64,000 nucleotides of DNA from Spirobacillus cienkowskii (GTDB taxonomy: Bacteria; Bdellovibrionota_B; Oligoflexia; Silvanigrellales; Silvanigrellaceae). The stretch spans positions 248,001 to 312,000 of the forward strand of contig NZ_CP146516.1 in NCBI RefSeq assembly GCF_037081835.1. Reading direction: 5' to 3'. The translations under genes and the position numbers were made by a program. Below, in pieces: positions 18,814 through 28,464 of the stretch. The notes under the pieces were generated by a model that saw nothing but the letters and a program-made list of their open reading frames with translations, was not told where the DNA came from and did no database searches. Within the stretch, counting starts at the first letter, position 1, and each line of letters opens with the position of its first letter.

Positions 18814-21800
18814 AGAAAATTATATTTTTAATTATTATTATTTTTCATTTTAAAATTTATTGCAATGAAAAATTCTTTATACCAAATCTCTCGCATAAAA
18901 GTAAAAATAGATTTAATTCAAAAACAGAACAAGAAGAACAAGTAAAAGATGTATTTAAAGGAATTTTTGAATTACATTATGAAACATGGAAAGAGGAGTT
19001 TATTAGAGACTTGAATTTTAAAGCTCAGATTACGGATTTAGAAGAAGAGAAATTACTTCAAGATAGTAAAAAAATTCAAGAAGAAAAAATTAAAATTTCA
19101 ATTGAAAATTTAAAGAAAATATATAATAAAAAAGAAAAAAATAATGCATTTTTTGAAGCAGCATACAAGCTTTCATTGTATTCATTTATGACAAAAATAT
19201 TAGATGCAAATGAGTCAAGAAGTATTCTTGATGATTGCATTGAAAATTTTAAAGTAAATGATGAAAATAAAAAATTATTTATAAGAATTCATCTTCTTGC
19301 AGGCTATCTAGCCTTTCATTCAGAAAAATACGTGTTATCAAGTTCATACTATAAAGATATTATTAATTTAAAATTAAATCTTAAGAATTTGAAAGAAGAA
19401 CTCGTAAGAGCATATATTGGTTTAGGTGATGCTGAATTTGAGCAATATAATTTTCAAAATTCTCTAAAATTTTATGAAAAAGGGTTTGATTTAGTAAAAA
19501 ATATTGCAGAAAAGGACCAATATAAATATTTAAATTTTGTTGGTAATATAAATATTAGGTTGCTATGGGCTTCTTATAGAAACGCAAATTATCAAATTGC
19601 TGTTAACTATGCCTATAATTTATCAAGAGAGCATTTAAAATATAAAAAAATAATTTCTGAAAAAGTTTTTGAAGATATAATTAGAATTGGAGGAATTGCA
19701 TTATTTGAGACGAGAGATATTAATAAATTTGATTTAATAGCATCTGACAAAGCATCTGGTGAAATTGGTAAAAAAATGATTGTTAAAGCATTTTATCAGC
19801 TTACAAGTTCAGGCCACGCAAATGAAGTGGAGAATATAGCTAAAATAATTGAAGATAAATTTAAATTTTCAAAATCACACTTAGATTTTATTGATGCAAG
19901 AATTGAAGCATTAAAATATATTCAAAATTTTGATAAATTAAATGAATTGGCTTATTATGCAACAGCGTATATTTCTATGGAATCAGTATGGAAAACTCGT
20001 CTTAGTTTATCAGAAAATGAAGAAGATAAAAGAAGAAATTTAATTTTTGAATATTCACTACCTTCAGCGCAGTATTTTTATAAATTAGGACAAACAACAA
20101 AATCTCTTTCTATGTACTTAAAAAGTGCAGAAATATATAACTCTCGTCTGCAAGAACATTTTGATGGTGATAAAAGAGAAGAATTACTACAGCTCTATGC
20201 TGATGCTCTTATGAAGGGAGAAGATTATGAAAATGCATTAAAAGTTGTGGAAGAGAGTTTTAAGTATACATTAAATATAGACTCTCTTAAAATTGCATGG
20301 TACCAGTTTGTATACATTTCTAGAAAGATTAGTGAGGATGAATTTAACTCACAGTCTGAAAAATATAAAAAATATGAAAATGCAGTAGATGGATTTATAG
20401 CTAACTTTCCAGATAATCCTCAAGCAAGATTAGCGTTATTTGAAAGCGCAAAACGTGCTGAAGTTTTAAAAGACTATAAAAATTCAAGAAATCGGTATGA
20501 AAAGATTCTTTCATTAAAACCCTTAGACTTGGCAATGTTTAATCTTGAGGAAAAATCAAAAACATGCTTTGCATTAGCAAATTTATATATAAAAATGAAC
20601 ACAGGAAGTGATGAAATTCCCATTGCAGCGGGAGCATTAGAGAAGTTTGTAAATATGAGTGTTGTTAACAATGAAGTAAAAGAATTTGTTTTAAATTCTA
20701 ATTATAAAATCGCGTTATTATTTTCTTCAAATTTAAAAATTAAAGGAGAATTGCTTAATTCTGTAAATTTTCTTGAAAGCTGGGTCATTAATTTTATAAA
20801 TAATCCAAATTCTGGAAATATAGCAGTCCTTGCGCTAGAAGATTTTTCTTCAATACAAAATTGGGAAAAAGTTTCATCTTTAAGTAATTATTTTATTAAT
20901 AATAACTCAAAAAATAATAGAATTAATGAAGTGATGTATTGGAAAGCAAGAGCATACGATATGCAATTGCAGTTTTTAAATGCGGCTTCGCTTTATGATA
21001 AATCGTCCTTTAATAATACTAATTTTATTTCTGTTGATAAAAGATTGTACGCTTTAAAAAGAGCATTAGAAATATATAGCATATTTAATAAAGAGTCTGA
21101 TGCTGCCAGATTGCTAGAAAGAATTGGAAAAATTAGTTTAATGCAAGAAAAGATTGATAATACTGAATTCTTAAATTATTTAATTAATTCAGCTGATAAA
21201 TATTATAATTTAAAAAATTATTCTAAGTCAAATCTTATTTATAAAGATGTATTAAAAATTAAAAATATTGATAAGTATTCTTATAATAGGGCATTGTTTG
21301 GAGTATCTTTGTCTAATCTCCATTTGGTTAATAAATATAATTATAGTGTTATAGATAAAAATATTAATAAAATTTACATTGAAAATAATATAAAAAAAGA
21401 TAATTTAATGGATAAAATAATATTTGATGTAATCGAAAAGTTAAACAATTTTGAGGACTATGTATTTAATAAAAATTATATTTCATTTAATAAAAAAATG
21501 AATAATAAAGATATTGATTTTATGTTAAATTCAATTAATAGATTAAAAAATAGGTTAAAACTTTTTAAAAATAAAGCAAATTTTATAGAAGTAATTAATA
21601 AATCAAATATTTTACTTGGAAAAATGTCCTCAATGTTGTCTGATTCATATTCTAAATATTATCAATTTTTGAAAAATGACAAGTTTTTAATTACAGCAAA
21701 TATTTTAAATACAGATGCAAAAAAGTACTTTTACGATGCGCTAACAAATATTAGCAATGACATTGATAATCAAATTTTAATTTCAAGCTATCTTTCTAAA

Positions 21801-21935
21801 TATGAAAACAGAGAGTTTAAAGTAATTCCTCAGCCATTAGTTCAAACAAGTCAAAATTCAGAGTTTATTTACGATTACTTATTTAATACATTTTTTAACA
21901 ATAACACAAACTATAAAAAAGGAGTAGATGAATGA
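18810..21935 (+). CDS. Large exported TPR protein (AgmU/GltD-like)
   Basis: The ATG at 18810 overlaps the previous stop (ATGA) and begins a clear signal peptide (MKKIIFLIIIIFHFKIYC). A longer version from 18765 would bury it, so the later start is chosen. About 1040 residues, nearly all helical, with repeated TPR-type units (VRAYIGLGDAEFEQYNFQNS region, then SAQYFYKLGQTTKSLSMYLKSAEIY). The size, periplasmic location and a TPR lipoprotein immediately downstream resemble AgmU/GltD followed by AglT/GltE of myxobacterial gliding. This is an inference from architecture, not from a database match. Confidence 0.6.
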   Translation: MKKIIFLIIIIFHFKIYCNEKFFIPNLSHKSKNRFNSKTEQEEQVKDVFKGIFELHYETWKEEFIRDLNFKAQITDLEEEKLLQDSKKIQEEKIKISIENLKKIYNKKEKNNAFFEAAYKLSLYSFMTKILDANESRSILDDCIENFKVNDENKKLFIRIHLLAGYLAFHSEKYVLSSSYYKDIINLKLNLKNLKEELVRAYIGLGDAEFEQYNFQNSLKFYEKGFDLVKNIAEKDQYKYLNFVGNINIRLLWASYRNANYQIAVNYAYNLSREHLKYKKIISEKVFEDIIRIGGIALFETRDINKFDLIASDKASGEIGKKMIVKAFYQLTSSGHANEVENIAKIIEDKFKFSKSHLDFIDARIEALKYIQNFDKLNELAYYATAYISMESVWKTRLSLSENEEDKRRNLIFEYSLPSAQYFYKLGQTTKSLSMYLKSAEIYNSRLQEHFDGDKREELLQLYADALMKGEDYENALKVVEESFKYTLNIDSLKIAWYQFVYISRKISEDEFNSQSEKYKKYENAVDGFIANFPDNPQARLALFESAKRAEVLKDYKNSRNRYEKILSLKPLDLAMFNLEEKSKTCFALANLYIKMNTGSDEIPIAAGALEKFVNMSVVNNEVKEFVLNSNYKIALLFSSNLKIKGELLNSVNFLESWVINFINNPNSGNIAVLALEDFSSIQNWEKVSSLSNYFINNNSKNNRINEVMYWKARAYDMQLQFLNAASLYDKSSFNNTNFISVDKRLYALKRALEIYSIFNKESDAARLLERIGKISLMQEKIDNTEFLNYLINSADKYYNLKNYSKSNLIYKDVLKIKNIDKYSYNRALFGVSLSNLHLVNKYNYSVIDKNINKIYIENNIKKDNLMDKIIFDVIEKLNNFEDYVFNKNYISFNKKMNNKDIDFMLNSINRLKNRLKLFKNKANFIEVINKSNILLGKMSSMLSDSYSKYYQFLKNDKFLITANILNTDAKKYFYDALTNISNDIDNQILISSYLSKYENREFKVIPQPLVQTSQNSEFIYDYLFNTFFNNNTNYKKGVDE

Positions 21936-23059
21936 AACCTTTTTTTATAATTGTTGTTCTCACATATTGTTTTTTAGTGTCATGTGTTAATAGTAGAGAG
22001 AGTAAAAAAATATTAGGAAAAAACTCAACAAGTATTAATGCTGATTCTCAACTCTTAAGATTAAGTTATCAACCGGCTTTATTTTATTATCCAGATTCTA
22101 GTATTAGGTCACAAAGAAAAATGTTAAATGAAAATAATACTCCTCAAAGCATCATTGAGTATATGAAACCAAGAAAAGAAATTGATCAGTTATTAGAAAA
22201 AAATAGACTTGATTTTAGAATATTTCAATTTGAGCCTAACGAATCGAATATAATTTTTAATGCTCTGCAGTTTTTAAGGCAGGGTGATTATCAAAGTGTT
22301 ATTGAAAAATCAAGATTAGTACTAAATGAATTGCAGGTTAATGATTCTTATTTGCCGATTGAAGCTTATTCTCTAAGTCCTTATAAAGAAGCTTCTTTAT
22401 TGTTGGCATTAGCATATATTCAAACTGGAGATGAAATTGGAGCTGTGCAAATTTTAGAAAAGCTTGTAGAAAATTCTAAGAATTGGTCACCTATATATGT
22501 AGTGCTTTCTGAGTATTATTATAATAAAAAATATTATTTGTTATCTCTTGACGTGTCAAATCGAGGAGTCGATTTAGCAATTGATAAGAATCCTTATTTG
22601 TATATTTTACAAACAAAGTCAAATTTTGCTTTAGGAGATAAAAAAAATGCTAGAATTTCAATAAATCGAGGAGAGTTATTATTTCCAAATAATAATGAAA
22701 TTATTTTATGGAAAGGAATTCTTGAACACTTTGAAGGAAATAATGAACAGTCTTGTCAATATTTTTTAGATTCATATTTTTTAGATAAAAAAAATCCATA
22801 CTCTGCGCATAATTACTCTTATTGTTTAATTAAAGATAGCCAATTTGAAAAAGCGAACGAGGTATTAGAATTAGCCATTTCAAATTTTCCATCCAATGCT
22901 CACTTGTATTATTTAAAGGGTGTTTTAGAAAATAGTCGAGGTTCTTTTTCTGCTGCTCAAAAATCATGGCAAGCATACTTAAGTTTAATTGATGAAAATG
23001 ATCCAAATTATAAAATAATTTATTTTAAACTTTCTCAAATGGTATATAGTAATAAATAG
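21932..23059 (+). CDS. TPR lipoprotein (AglT/GltE-like)
   Basis: Starts inside the previous stop (ATGA) with GGAG seven bases upstream. The signal sequence ends in a lipobox, LVSC, with the lipidated Cys near residue 18. The following residue is Val, not Asp, so outer-membrane sorting is expected. From residue 95 on there are several TPR-like units (ASLLLALAYIQTGDEIGAVQIL, then HLYYLKGVLENSRGSFSAAQKSW). Last gene of the operon. A gliding-motility TPR lipoprotein is a reasonable candidate, but generic TPR outer-membrane lipoproteins of other machines look similar. Confidence 0.65.
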   Translation: MKPFFIIVVLTYCFLVSCVNSRESKKILGKNSTSINADSQLLRLSYQPALFYYPDSSIRSQRKMLNENNTPQSIIEYMKPRKEIDQLLEKNRLDFRIFQFEPNESNIIFNALQFLRQGDYQSVIEKSRLVLNELQVNDSYLPIEAYSLSPYKEASLLLALAYIQTGDEIGAVQILEKLVENSKNWSPIYVVLSEYYYNKKYYLLSLDVSNRGVDLAIDKNPYLYILQTKSNFALGDKKNARISINRGELLFPNNNEIILWKGILEHFEGNNEQSCQYFLDSYFLDKKNPYSAHNYSYCLIKDSQFEKANEVLELAISNFPSNAHLYYLKGVLENSRGSFSAAQKSWQAYLSLIDENDPNYKIIYFKLSQMVYSNK

Positions 23060-23110
23060 CAAAAAAAAATACTATATATTCTTGAATAGTAAATTTGTAG
23101 TTAAATTTTA

Positions 23111-23139
23111 TTGACTTCTAGTTACATAATTTGTATATC
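23111..23139 (+). promoter_or_regulatory. Candidate sigma70 promoter for the RRM protein gene
   Basis: TTGACT at 23111-23116 and TATATC at 23134-23139 are separated by 17 bp. The predicted transcript has a leader of about 115 nt before the ATG, including a small hairpin AAGCG...CGCTT near 23150-23168. Long leaders are typical of cold-regulated RNA-binding protein genes, so a thermosensitive leader is possible but unproven. Confidence 0.45.
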
Positions 23140-23262
23140 TTTGGTTATAAGCGGTATAGTTTCGCTTTTAGTTAGGCTAGTTAATGCCAATTAGTTTTTT
23201 TGTAATAGTTTTTTGGTTTGCGGCGTTTTTCTGTTGCAAAGCGCACCTTGGAGGCATGTCTC

Positions 23263-23565
23263 ATGGCTAAGAAGTTATATGTTGGAAACCTTCCTTTTAG
23301 TTGTACAGATACGGAGCTTTCACAAGCTTTTAATCAGTATGGTATTGTGACAAGCGCTCGTGTTGTTACAGATCGCGAAACTGGTCATAGCAAAGGATTT
23401 GGTTTTGTAGAAATGGAACAAGAGGATGATGCTCTCAAGGCTGTTGATAATTTAAATGGTAAACCTTTTATGGGTAGACCGTTGACTGTTAATGAAGCCC
23501 GTCCTCGTGAAGAGAGTAGACGAGATGGTGGTTATCATCGTCGTGGCTTTGAAGCTCGTGGATAG
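23263..23565 (+). CDS. RNA-binding protein with one RRM domain
   Basis: Small bacterial RRM protein of the glycine-tail or cold-inducible type. RNP2 appears as LYVGNL at residues 4-9 and RNP1 as KGFGFVEM at about 43-50, both with the aromatic residues that stack on RNA. A short basic tail with Arg, Gly and His follows. The ATG at 23263 has GGAGG eight bases upstream; the longer frame from 23218 adds residues unlike any RRM protein. Length 100 aa is standard. Likely an RNA chaperone; targets cannot be read from the sequence. Confidence 0.92.
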   Translation: MAKKLYVGNLPFSCTDTELSQAFNQYGIVTSARVVTDRETGHSKGFGFVEMEQEDDALKAVDNLNGKPFMGRPLTVNEARPREESRRDGGYHRRGFEARG

Positions 23566-23668
23566 AGCTTTTATTTAGTATTTTAAAAGTATTCCTAATT
23601 TTTATTTTCTTAACATTCACTTAAGTAATCTACTCGCTCTTAATTACTTTATAAAACTCCACCTCATA

Positions 23669-25063
23669 TTATGTAATTTTCTTATTTTGCTTAAGTGAAA
23701 TTTTTTTTAGATGTATACTAAATAAATTTATTAAAAATTTTTGAATTTTAGATTGAATAAATGAGTAGATAAACCAAGGAAGTGATGGATAGTAATCATG
23801 AATTGCAACAATTGCCTTGTTTTCATGAGGGCACAAGCGAAATTCAAGTCTAGCATTAGAAAATTGTTTTTTAACAACTAATATCCCTCCAGTTATATAA
23901 AAAATTTGTCTGTCAACGCAACTTCTGGTATGAGATAATTCAATTGTTACTAAATTTATTCCTAATAATTGAAATTTTAATATATTCTCTTGTTCTTTAT
24001 ACATCACAATCATAAAAAATTTTTTTTGCAACCATTTTATATATTCGTCTCTGAGTTCATAAGAATTCCAGCCGGCTGGCAAATGAATTCTTTGAACAGT
24101 TCTTACTTTTTTTTCTTCTCTAATATTTTTTTTCTTAAAGGGTTTGGACTTATTTTCGTACTCTATTGCTCTTTGCAATGATTTTTCCAACTCAATAGGT
24201 TGCGGAATATACTTATTAAAAATGGTTTTATTACTTGCAATTAAATTATGTTTTAGAGTATCTATCAATGGTGAAATTGTAAAATAATCTGCACCAGTAA
24301 TTATATAAACACATAATTTAGAAAATGCTAAAGAAAAAAATGGAACTGTTATAATAGTTCTTTTTTTATTCATAATTTTTGAAATTCTAAGCATCAAAGA
24401 GTTGTATGAAATGATCTCAGAGCCATGAACATCAATGCTTTTATTGTAAACTTCGCAATTCCCAACACAATTTTCAATAAAATTTACAACATCGATAATA
24501 TCTATTGGTTGTGATAAAGAGTTAGTCCACTTTGGAGTCGCCATAATTGGTAGTCTTTTTACCAAGCTGTGAACTATCTGAAATGAACTTCCGCCAGGTC
24601 CAATAATCATAGCAGCCCTAATACAAGTGAGCGCGATTTCATTGCATGACAAAATTTTTTCAACTTCTTTTCTGCTTTTTAGATGTTTAGATATATTTTC
24701 TTCGTCATTCGGTAAAATTCCACCAATATAAATAATTTGTTTTATCTTATTTTGCTTTGCTGCTCTGCGAACATTATCTGCAATGATTAAATCAAAATCT
24801 ACAAAATTATTTTGTGAGAATTTTGATTGCTTGCACATTGAGTGAATTAAATACAATAAATAATCACAGTTTTTCAAGGCATTTTCTGTGTCTTTTAAAC
24901 TAAATAAATCACACTTAACCCATTCAATATTCGCATTTTTTTCTATATTATTTGGAATTACTCTTGATAATGCTTTAATGTAAAATTTTTTTGATAATTC
25001 GTTAATTGCATGTTTTCCAATAAATCCATTTGCTCCAGTAATTGCAATGCAAGGTTTTTTCAT
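23669..25063 (-). CDS. NAD(P)-binding SDR/epimerase-like protein with DUF2867 tail
   Basis: N-terminal Rossmann fold with ITGANGFIGKHA at residues 8-19 and nucleotide-sugar-epimerase-like segments (YLIHSMC, IYIGGI). From about residue 300 on comes a second domain resembling DUF2867 (RIHLPAGWNSYEL, then FRLCPHENKAIVAIHDYYPSLPW). SDR-DUF2867 fusions are known but of unclear role; some occur near pigment or quinone genes. GAGGT six bases before the ATG. It is transcribed away from the carotenoid cluster and shares its 210-bp upstream region. Any link to carotenoid modification is conjecture. Confidence 0.75.
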   Translation of the reverse strand: MKKPCIAITGANGFIGKHAINELSKKFYIKALSRVIPNNIEKNANIEWVKCDLFSLKDTENALKNCDYLLYLIHSMCKQSKFSQNNFVDFDLIIADNVRRAAKQNKIKQIIYIGGILPNDEENISKHLKSRKEVEKILSCNEIALTCIRAAMIIGPGGSSFQIVHSLVKRLPIMATPKWTNSLSQPIDIIDVVNFIENCVGNCEVYNKSIDVHGSEIISYNSLMLRISKIMNKKRTIITVPFFSLAFSKLCVYIITGADYFTISPLIDTLKHNLIASNKTIFNKYIPQPIELEKSLQRAIEYENKSKPFKKKNIREEKKVRTVQRIHLPAGWNSYELRDEYIKWLQKKFFMIVMYKEQENILKFQLLGINLVTIELSHTRSCVDRQIFYITGGILVVKKQFSNARLEFRLCPHENKAIVAIHDYYPSLPWFIYSFIQSKIQKFLINLFSIHLKKISLKQNKKIT

Positions 25064-25273
25064 ATTGTTACCTCATTACATTTTTGTATTAGTGCAAATA
25101 AATATTTCAACTCATCTTAATCTTTTTAAAAATAATAATATATATCATAGAATTATTATTTTTACCATTCTTATAAGATTTTGTTTCACTTGCGTTTAGT
25201 TTGAATTTTTTGTCAATTAGTGATAAATTAAAATGTCAAATTATTATACTATATTCACTCAGGAGATTATAAA

Positions 25274-26773
25274 ATTAAAGTAGCTGTTATTGGATCTGGT
25301 ATTGGCGGTTTAACTGTTGCATCGTTGTTGGCAAAAGAAAATTTTACTGTTGATTTATATGAGCAAAATAGTAAATGCGGTGGTAAAATGTTTTGCTATA
25401 CAAATGACGATGGACTTATTTGGGATACTGGTCCAACATTAATATCTCTTCCAAATGAAATAAGAAATACGTTTTCTTATTTACAAGTTTCATCTCCTGA
25501 GATGTATTCAATACATACAGGATGTCGAGTATTATTTTCTGATGGATCTGATTGGATACTTCCAAATGGTAAAGAAAAATTAATTAAATATTTTACTGAC
25601 AATAAAATTTGTAAATTTAACGAATTTGAAAAATTAATGGAAACATCTGAAAAATTTTTTGATTTTGCAGAAAAATACATTTTTGATGATGATCCGCCAA
25701 AAATTTTGAATTTAGGTTTTAATTCTTTAAAGTCAGGAATTTTATTTAGAAACCCAAAAATTAGTTTGATGCCGTATTCAAAATTAGTTGATAAGTATAT
25801 ATCAAATTCTAATTTAAGGGAGTTTTTATACCATTTTTCTAGCTATGTTGGAATGAATCCTGATTTAGCACAAGCTGGAATTATAAGTATTGCTCATGTA
25901 GAGCTTAATTCTGAGGTTGTGTTTCCCAAAGGCGGTGTCTATTCAATTGCAAGGTGTTTAATTGGTGCTGCTGATAAATTGAATATTAGAATTTTTACAA
26001 ATTCAGAAGTAGTAAATGCAACCCCAATTTTAAATGAAATTAATATGCATGCATGGAATCTAACAATTAGTAAGAATTCACTAATTAACAATGAAGTTTA
26101 TGATCTGGTTGTTTCTAATTGTGACCCTTATGTCTCTTCTGAAACATGGTTGAATAATAATAAAATAAAAAATAACTTTGAGAATAATATAAAAAGTAAC
26201 AAAATGCGAGCATCTGAAAGTCAATTTGTAATTTTATTTGATTGGGAAAACCATGTTCCAATTTCACACCATTTAAAGATATTTCCGAAGAGTTGGAGAA
26301 AAAGTTTTATTGATGTTTGTGAAAAACTTGAAATACCTGAAGATCCTTGCATTTACCTAGTGTGGCCACATGCAACAGATAGTTCGGTTTCTCCTAGAAT
26401 TTTATTTATATCGGCAATGGCTCCAAATAATTTGTCAGGCATTACGTGGAGCGAAGAATTTTCTCAAAATTATGCAGAAAAAATTTTAAATATTTGCAGA
26501 AAAAGATTAAAGTTGTCTTTTGAAGGAAAAATATTTAAAATAGTCACGCCGTTTGAATTAGAAAAAAGAGCAAAGAGTTATAAAGGAGGAATATATAGTG
26601 CAACGTATTCTAAGTTTAATCCAACAGGATTTCACTTTTCTGGTTTAACAGAGTTTCAAAATTTGTATTTTGTTGGTGCAGGAGTTCATCCTGGAGCGGG
26701 AGTGTCAATGGTCATGAAGTCTGCAAGACGCATTGCACAACATATCATACAAAAATTTAAATATAGGATTTGA
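25274..26773 (+). CDS. CrtI/CrtD-family FAD-dependent carotenoid desaturase, ATT start
   Basis: Carotenoid oxidoreductase fold: FAD-binding VIGSGIGG at residues 5-12, then YEQNSKCGGKM, DTGPTL and C-terminal GAGVHPGAGVSMV. The frame between the upstream stop (25229) and a TTG at 25325 has no ATG, GTG or TTG. Starting at the TTG would remove the dinucleotide-binding motif. An ATT at 25274 lies eight bases after AGGAG and gives a normal N-terminus (M-K-V-A-V-I-G), so I place the start there. It is first in the carotenoid operon. With a second CrtI gene downstream, a CrtD-type 3,4-desaturase acting after hydration is a plausible role. Confidence 0.8.
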   Translation: MKVAVIGSGIGGLTVASLLAKENFTVDLYEQNSKCGGKMFCYTNDDGLIWDTGPTLISLPNEIRNTFSYLQVSSPEMYSIHTGCRVLFSDGSDWILPNGKEKLIKYFTDNKICKFNEFEKLMETSEKFFDFAEKYIFDDDPPKILNLGFNSLKSGILFRNPKISLMPYSKLVDKYISNSNLREFLYHFSSYVGMNPDLAQAGIISIAHVELNSEVVFPKGGVYSIARCLIGAADKLNIRIFTNSEVVNATPILNEINMHAWNLTISKNSLINNEVYDLVVSNCDPYVSSETWLNNNKIKNNFENNIKSNKMRASESQFVILFDWENHVPISHHLKIFPKSWRKSFIDVCEKLEIPEDPCIYLVWPHATDSSVSPRILFISAMAPNNLSGITWSEEFSQNYAEKILNICRKRLKLSFEGKIFKIVTPFELEKRAKSYKGGIYSATYSKFNPTGFHFSGLTEFQNLYFVGAGVHPGAGVSMVMKSARRIAQHIIQKFKYRI

Positions 26774-26777
26774 TGAT

Positions 26778-27323
26778 ATGATAGAGCTTAAAATTATTGC
26801 ATGTTTTTTTCTTTTTATATTTTTGATCATCGCTACTTTTGATGGTTTGTATTTTCATTTGTATAAATATCGATTATTCTTACATGCGAATTCAAAAAAA
26901 GAACATTTTCTTCACACTCTTAATAGCTTACTGTTTCCGTTTACAATTTTATTTTTGTTTGATGATCATTTTAAAGGAATTTTTTTGTGGATTGGTCTGT
27001 TTTTATTTTTTGTAACATTATTGGTTGAGTTTTTTGATGTATTTGAAGAAAAATTTAGTAGAAATAATTTAGGCGGATTAACAAGTTTAGAATATGCATT
27101 GCATTTTGCAATGTCTGGATTAAGAGCTACATATACATCTTTAATAATTGTTTCAAAGCCTTTAGAAAATTGGTCTTTAGGTTCGAGTTTTTCTAGTGTA
27201 GGTTTTTTTGAAAATAAAATCGAATATTTTTTTATTTATCCAGTATTTTTAATAGGAATTTTTGTTTTTATGATTCACGTGTACTTTATATTTTATAAAG
27301 AAAAAAAATTTAATGAGACATAA
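26778..27323 (+). CDS. Small polytopic membrane protein in carotenoid operon
   Basis: About 181 residues with roughly four or five membrane segments (residues 3-23, 46-62, 66-88, 103-120 and 151-172). Charged and His-containing loops include KKEHFLHTL and DVFEEKF. The ATG at 26778 has AGGA nine bases upstream and follows the previous stop by 4 bp; an earlier in-frame ATG lies inside the desaturase. No family is recognised; it is not like the CruF-type membrane hydratases I know. Its place inside the pigment operon suggests a carotenoid-modifying, transporting or membrane-anchoring role. Confidence 0.65.
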   Translation: MIELKIIACFFLFIFLIIATFDGLYFHLYKYRLFLHANSKKEHFLHTLNSLLFPFTILFLFDDHFKGIFLWIGLFLFFVTLLVEFFDVFEEKFSRNNLGGLTSLEYALHFAMSGLRATYTSLIIVSKPLENWSLGSSFSSVGFFENKIEYFFIYPVFLIGIFVFMIHVYFIFYKEKKFNET

Positions 27324-28464
27324 TAATATGAAAAATCACTTGCAAGATATGTTTATAAGTGATTTTAATTTCATAACAAAAGCCATTCATGATTTTGTTA
27401 AATTAAAATTGCCTCAGTTTATAAAATATGAAAATCCATATATTTTTAATATATTAGAAAAAAAATTATTAGATATTTCTTCAGAGGCAATTTCCTCTAA
27501 TGCAAAGCGATTGCGCCCCTTAATTTGTATTTGGGTTTTAAGAAACTATTATTTATCTGGAGATTTTTCGACCCATTTAAGCGACTTAAGTTCTGAGAAA
27601 GCAAAAATTGTAAATAAAATACTTAATATAGCTATTATTATTGAAATACTGCATAGTGCTAGTTTAGTTATTGATGATATAGAAGATGGTAGTTTAGAAA
27701 GACGAGGCAAAAAATCCATGCATGTGCAATATGGAATGCCTCATGCATTAAACTGCGCAAATTGGATGTATTTTTTAGTATTTAAAATGCTACCAAAAAA
27801 TTTAGTTGAACTTTGTTATTCGACACTATTTGACTGTCATATTGGGCAAGCATTAGATTTAAATAGTAACAATTTTGGTGATAATGCTGAGATGTTTTTA
27901 AATAATTCAGAGAATCGATGGACTTATTATAATAAATGTGCTGAACTAAAAACCTCAAGATTAATTATTTTTTCTTTTGATTGTTTAAAAGAAATTCTTA
28001 ATTTAAATGATGATTTGTTATTTAAACTAAAAAAAATATTTATGGAATATGGAGTTATTTATCAAATTTTTGATGATATAAAAAATCTTATTCCAGATAT
28101 TAGTTTTGGAAAAATTTATGAAGATTTGAATTACGGTATTCGCAGTTCTGTTGTTTTAACATTTCTTGATATTTTGTCTGAGCAAAATAGTCAAGAAGCA
28201 TTAAAAGTTCTTTTTTCTAAAAATTTTAAAAAATATTTTCTTGAACATGAAAAAAGAAACTTAGCGATTATATCATGCTATAATAATGCTAAGAATATGT
28301 TAAGTTTAAATTCAAATTCTTTATATTCTTTATGTTTATGTGACAAATCTAAGGATTATTTATCAAAAATTATTGAGAATCCTTTTAACAATATTAATAT
28401 AAATTCCGCAATAAATCCTTGTAAATATACTCATAACCTTCAAGAAGAAATTATTTATGAATGA
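27313..28464 (+). CDS. crtE: Polyprenyl diphosphate synthase (CrtE-like)
   Basis: All-helical isoprenyl synthase making the C20 precursor (geranylgeranyl diphosphate is expected) from IPP and allylic diphosphates. KRLRP near residue 65 binds diphosphate. The first Asp-rich motif is IDDIED (near residue 119), followed by RRGKKSMH. The second Asp-rich motif is FDDIKN, where the canonical last Asp is Asn, and the downstream GK(T/S) region reads NYGIRSS. These changes are unusual and could affect metal binding or product length. The start overlaps the preceding gene by 11 bp (an alternative ATG at 27328 does not). The end overlaps the next gene by 8 bp. Confidence 0.78.
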   Translation: MRHNNMKNHLQDMFISDFNFITKAIHDFVKLKLPQFIKYENPYIFNILEKKLLDISSEAISSNAKRLRPLICIWVLRNYYLSGDFSTHLSDLSSEKAKIVNKILNIAIIIEILHSASLVIDDIEDGSLERRGKKSMHVQYGMPHALNCANWMYFLVFKMLPKNLVELCYSTLFDCHIGQALDLNSNNFGDNAEMFLNNSENRWTYYNKCAELKTSRLIIFSFDCLKEILNLNDDLLFKLKKIFMEYGVIYQIFDDIKNLIPDISFGKIYEDLNYGIRSSVVLTFLDILSEQNSQEALKVLFSKNFKKYFLEHEKRNLAIISCYNNAKNMLSLNSNSLYSLCLCDKSKDYLSKIIENPFNNININSAINPCKYTHNLQEEIIYE

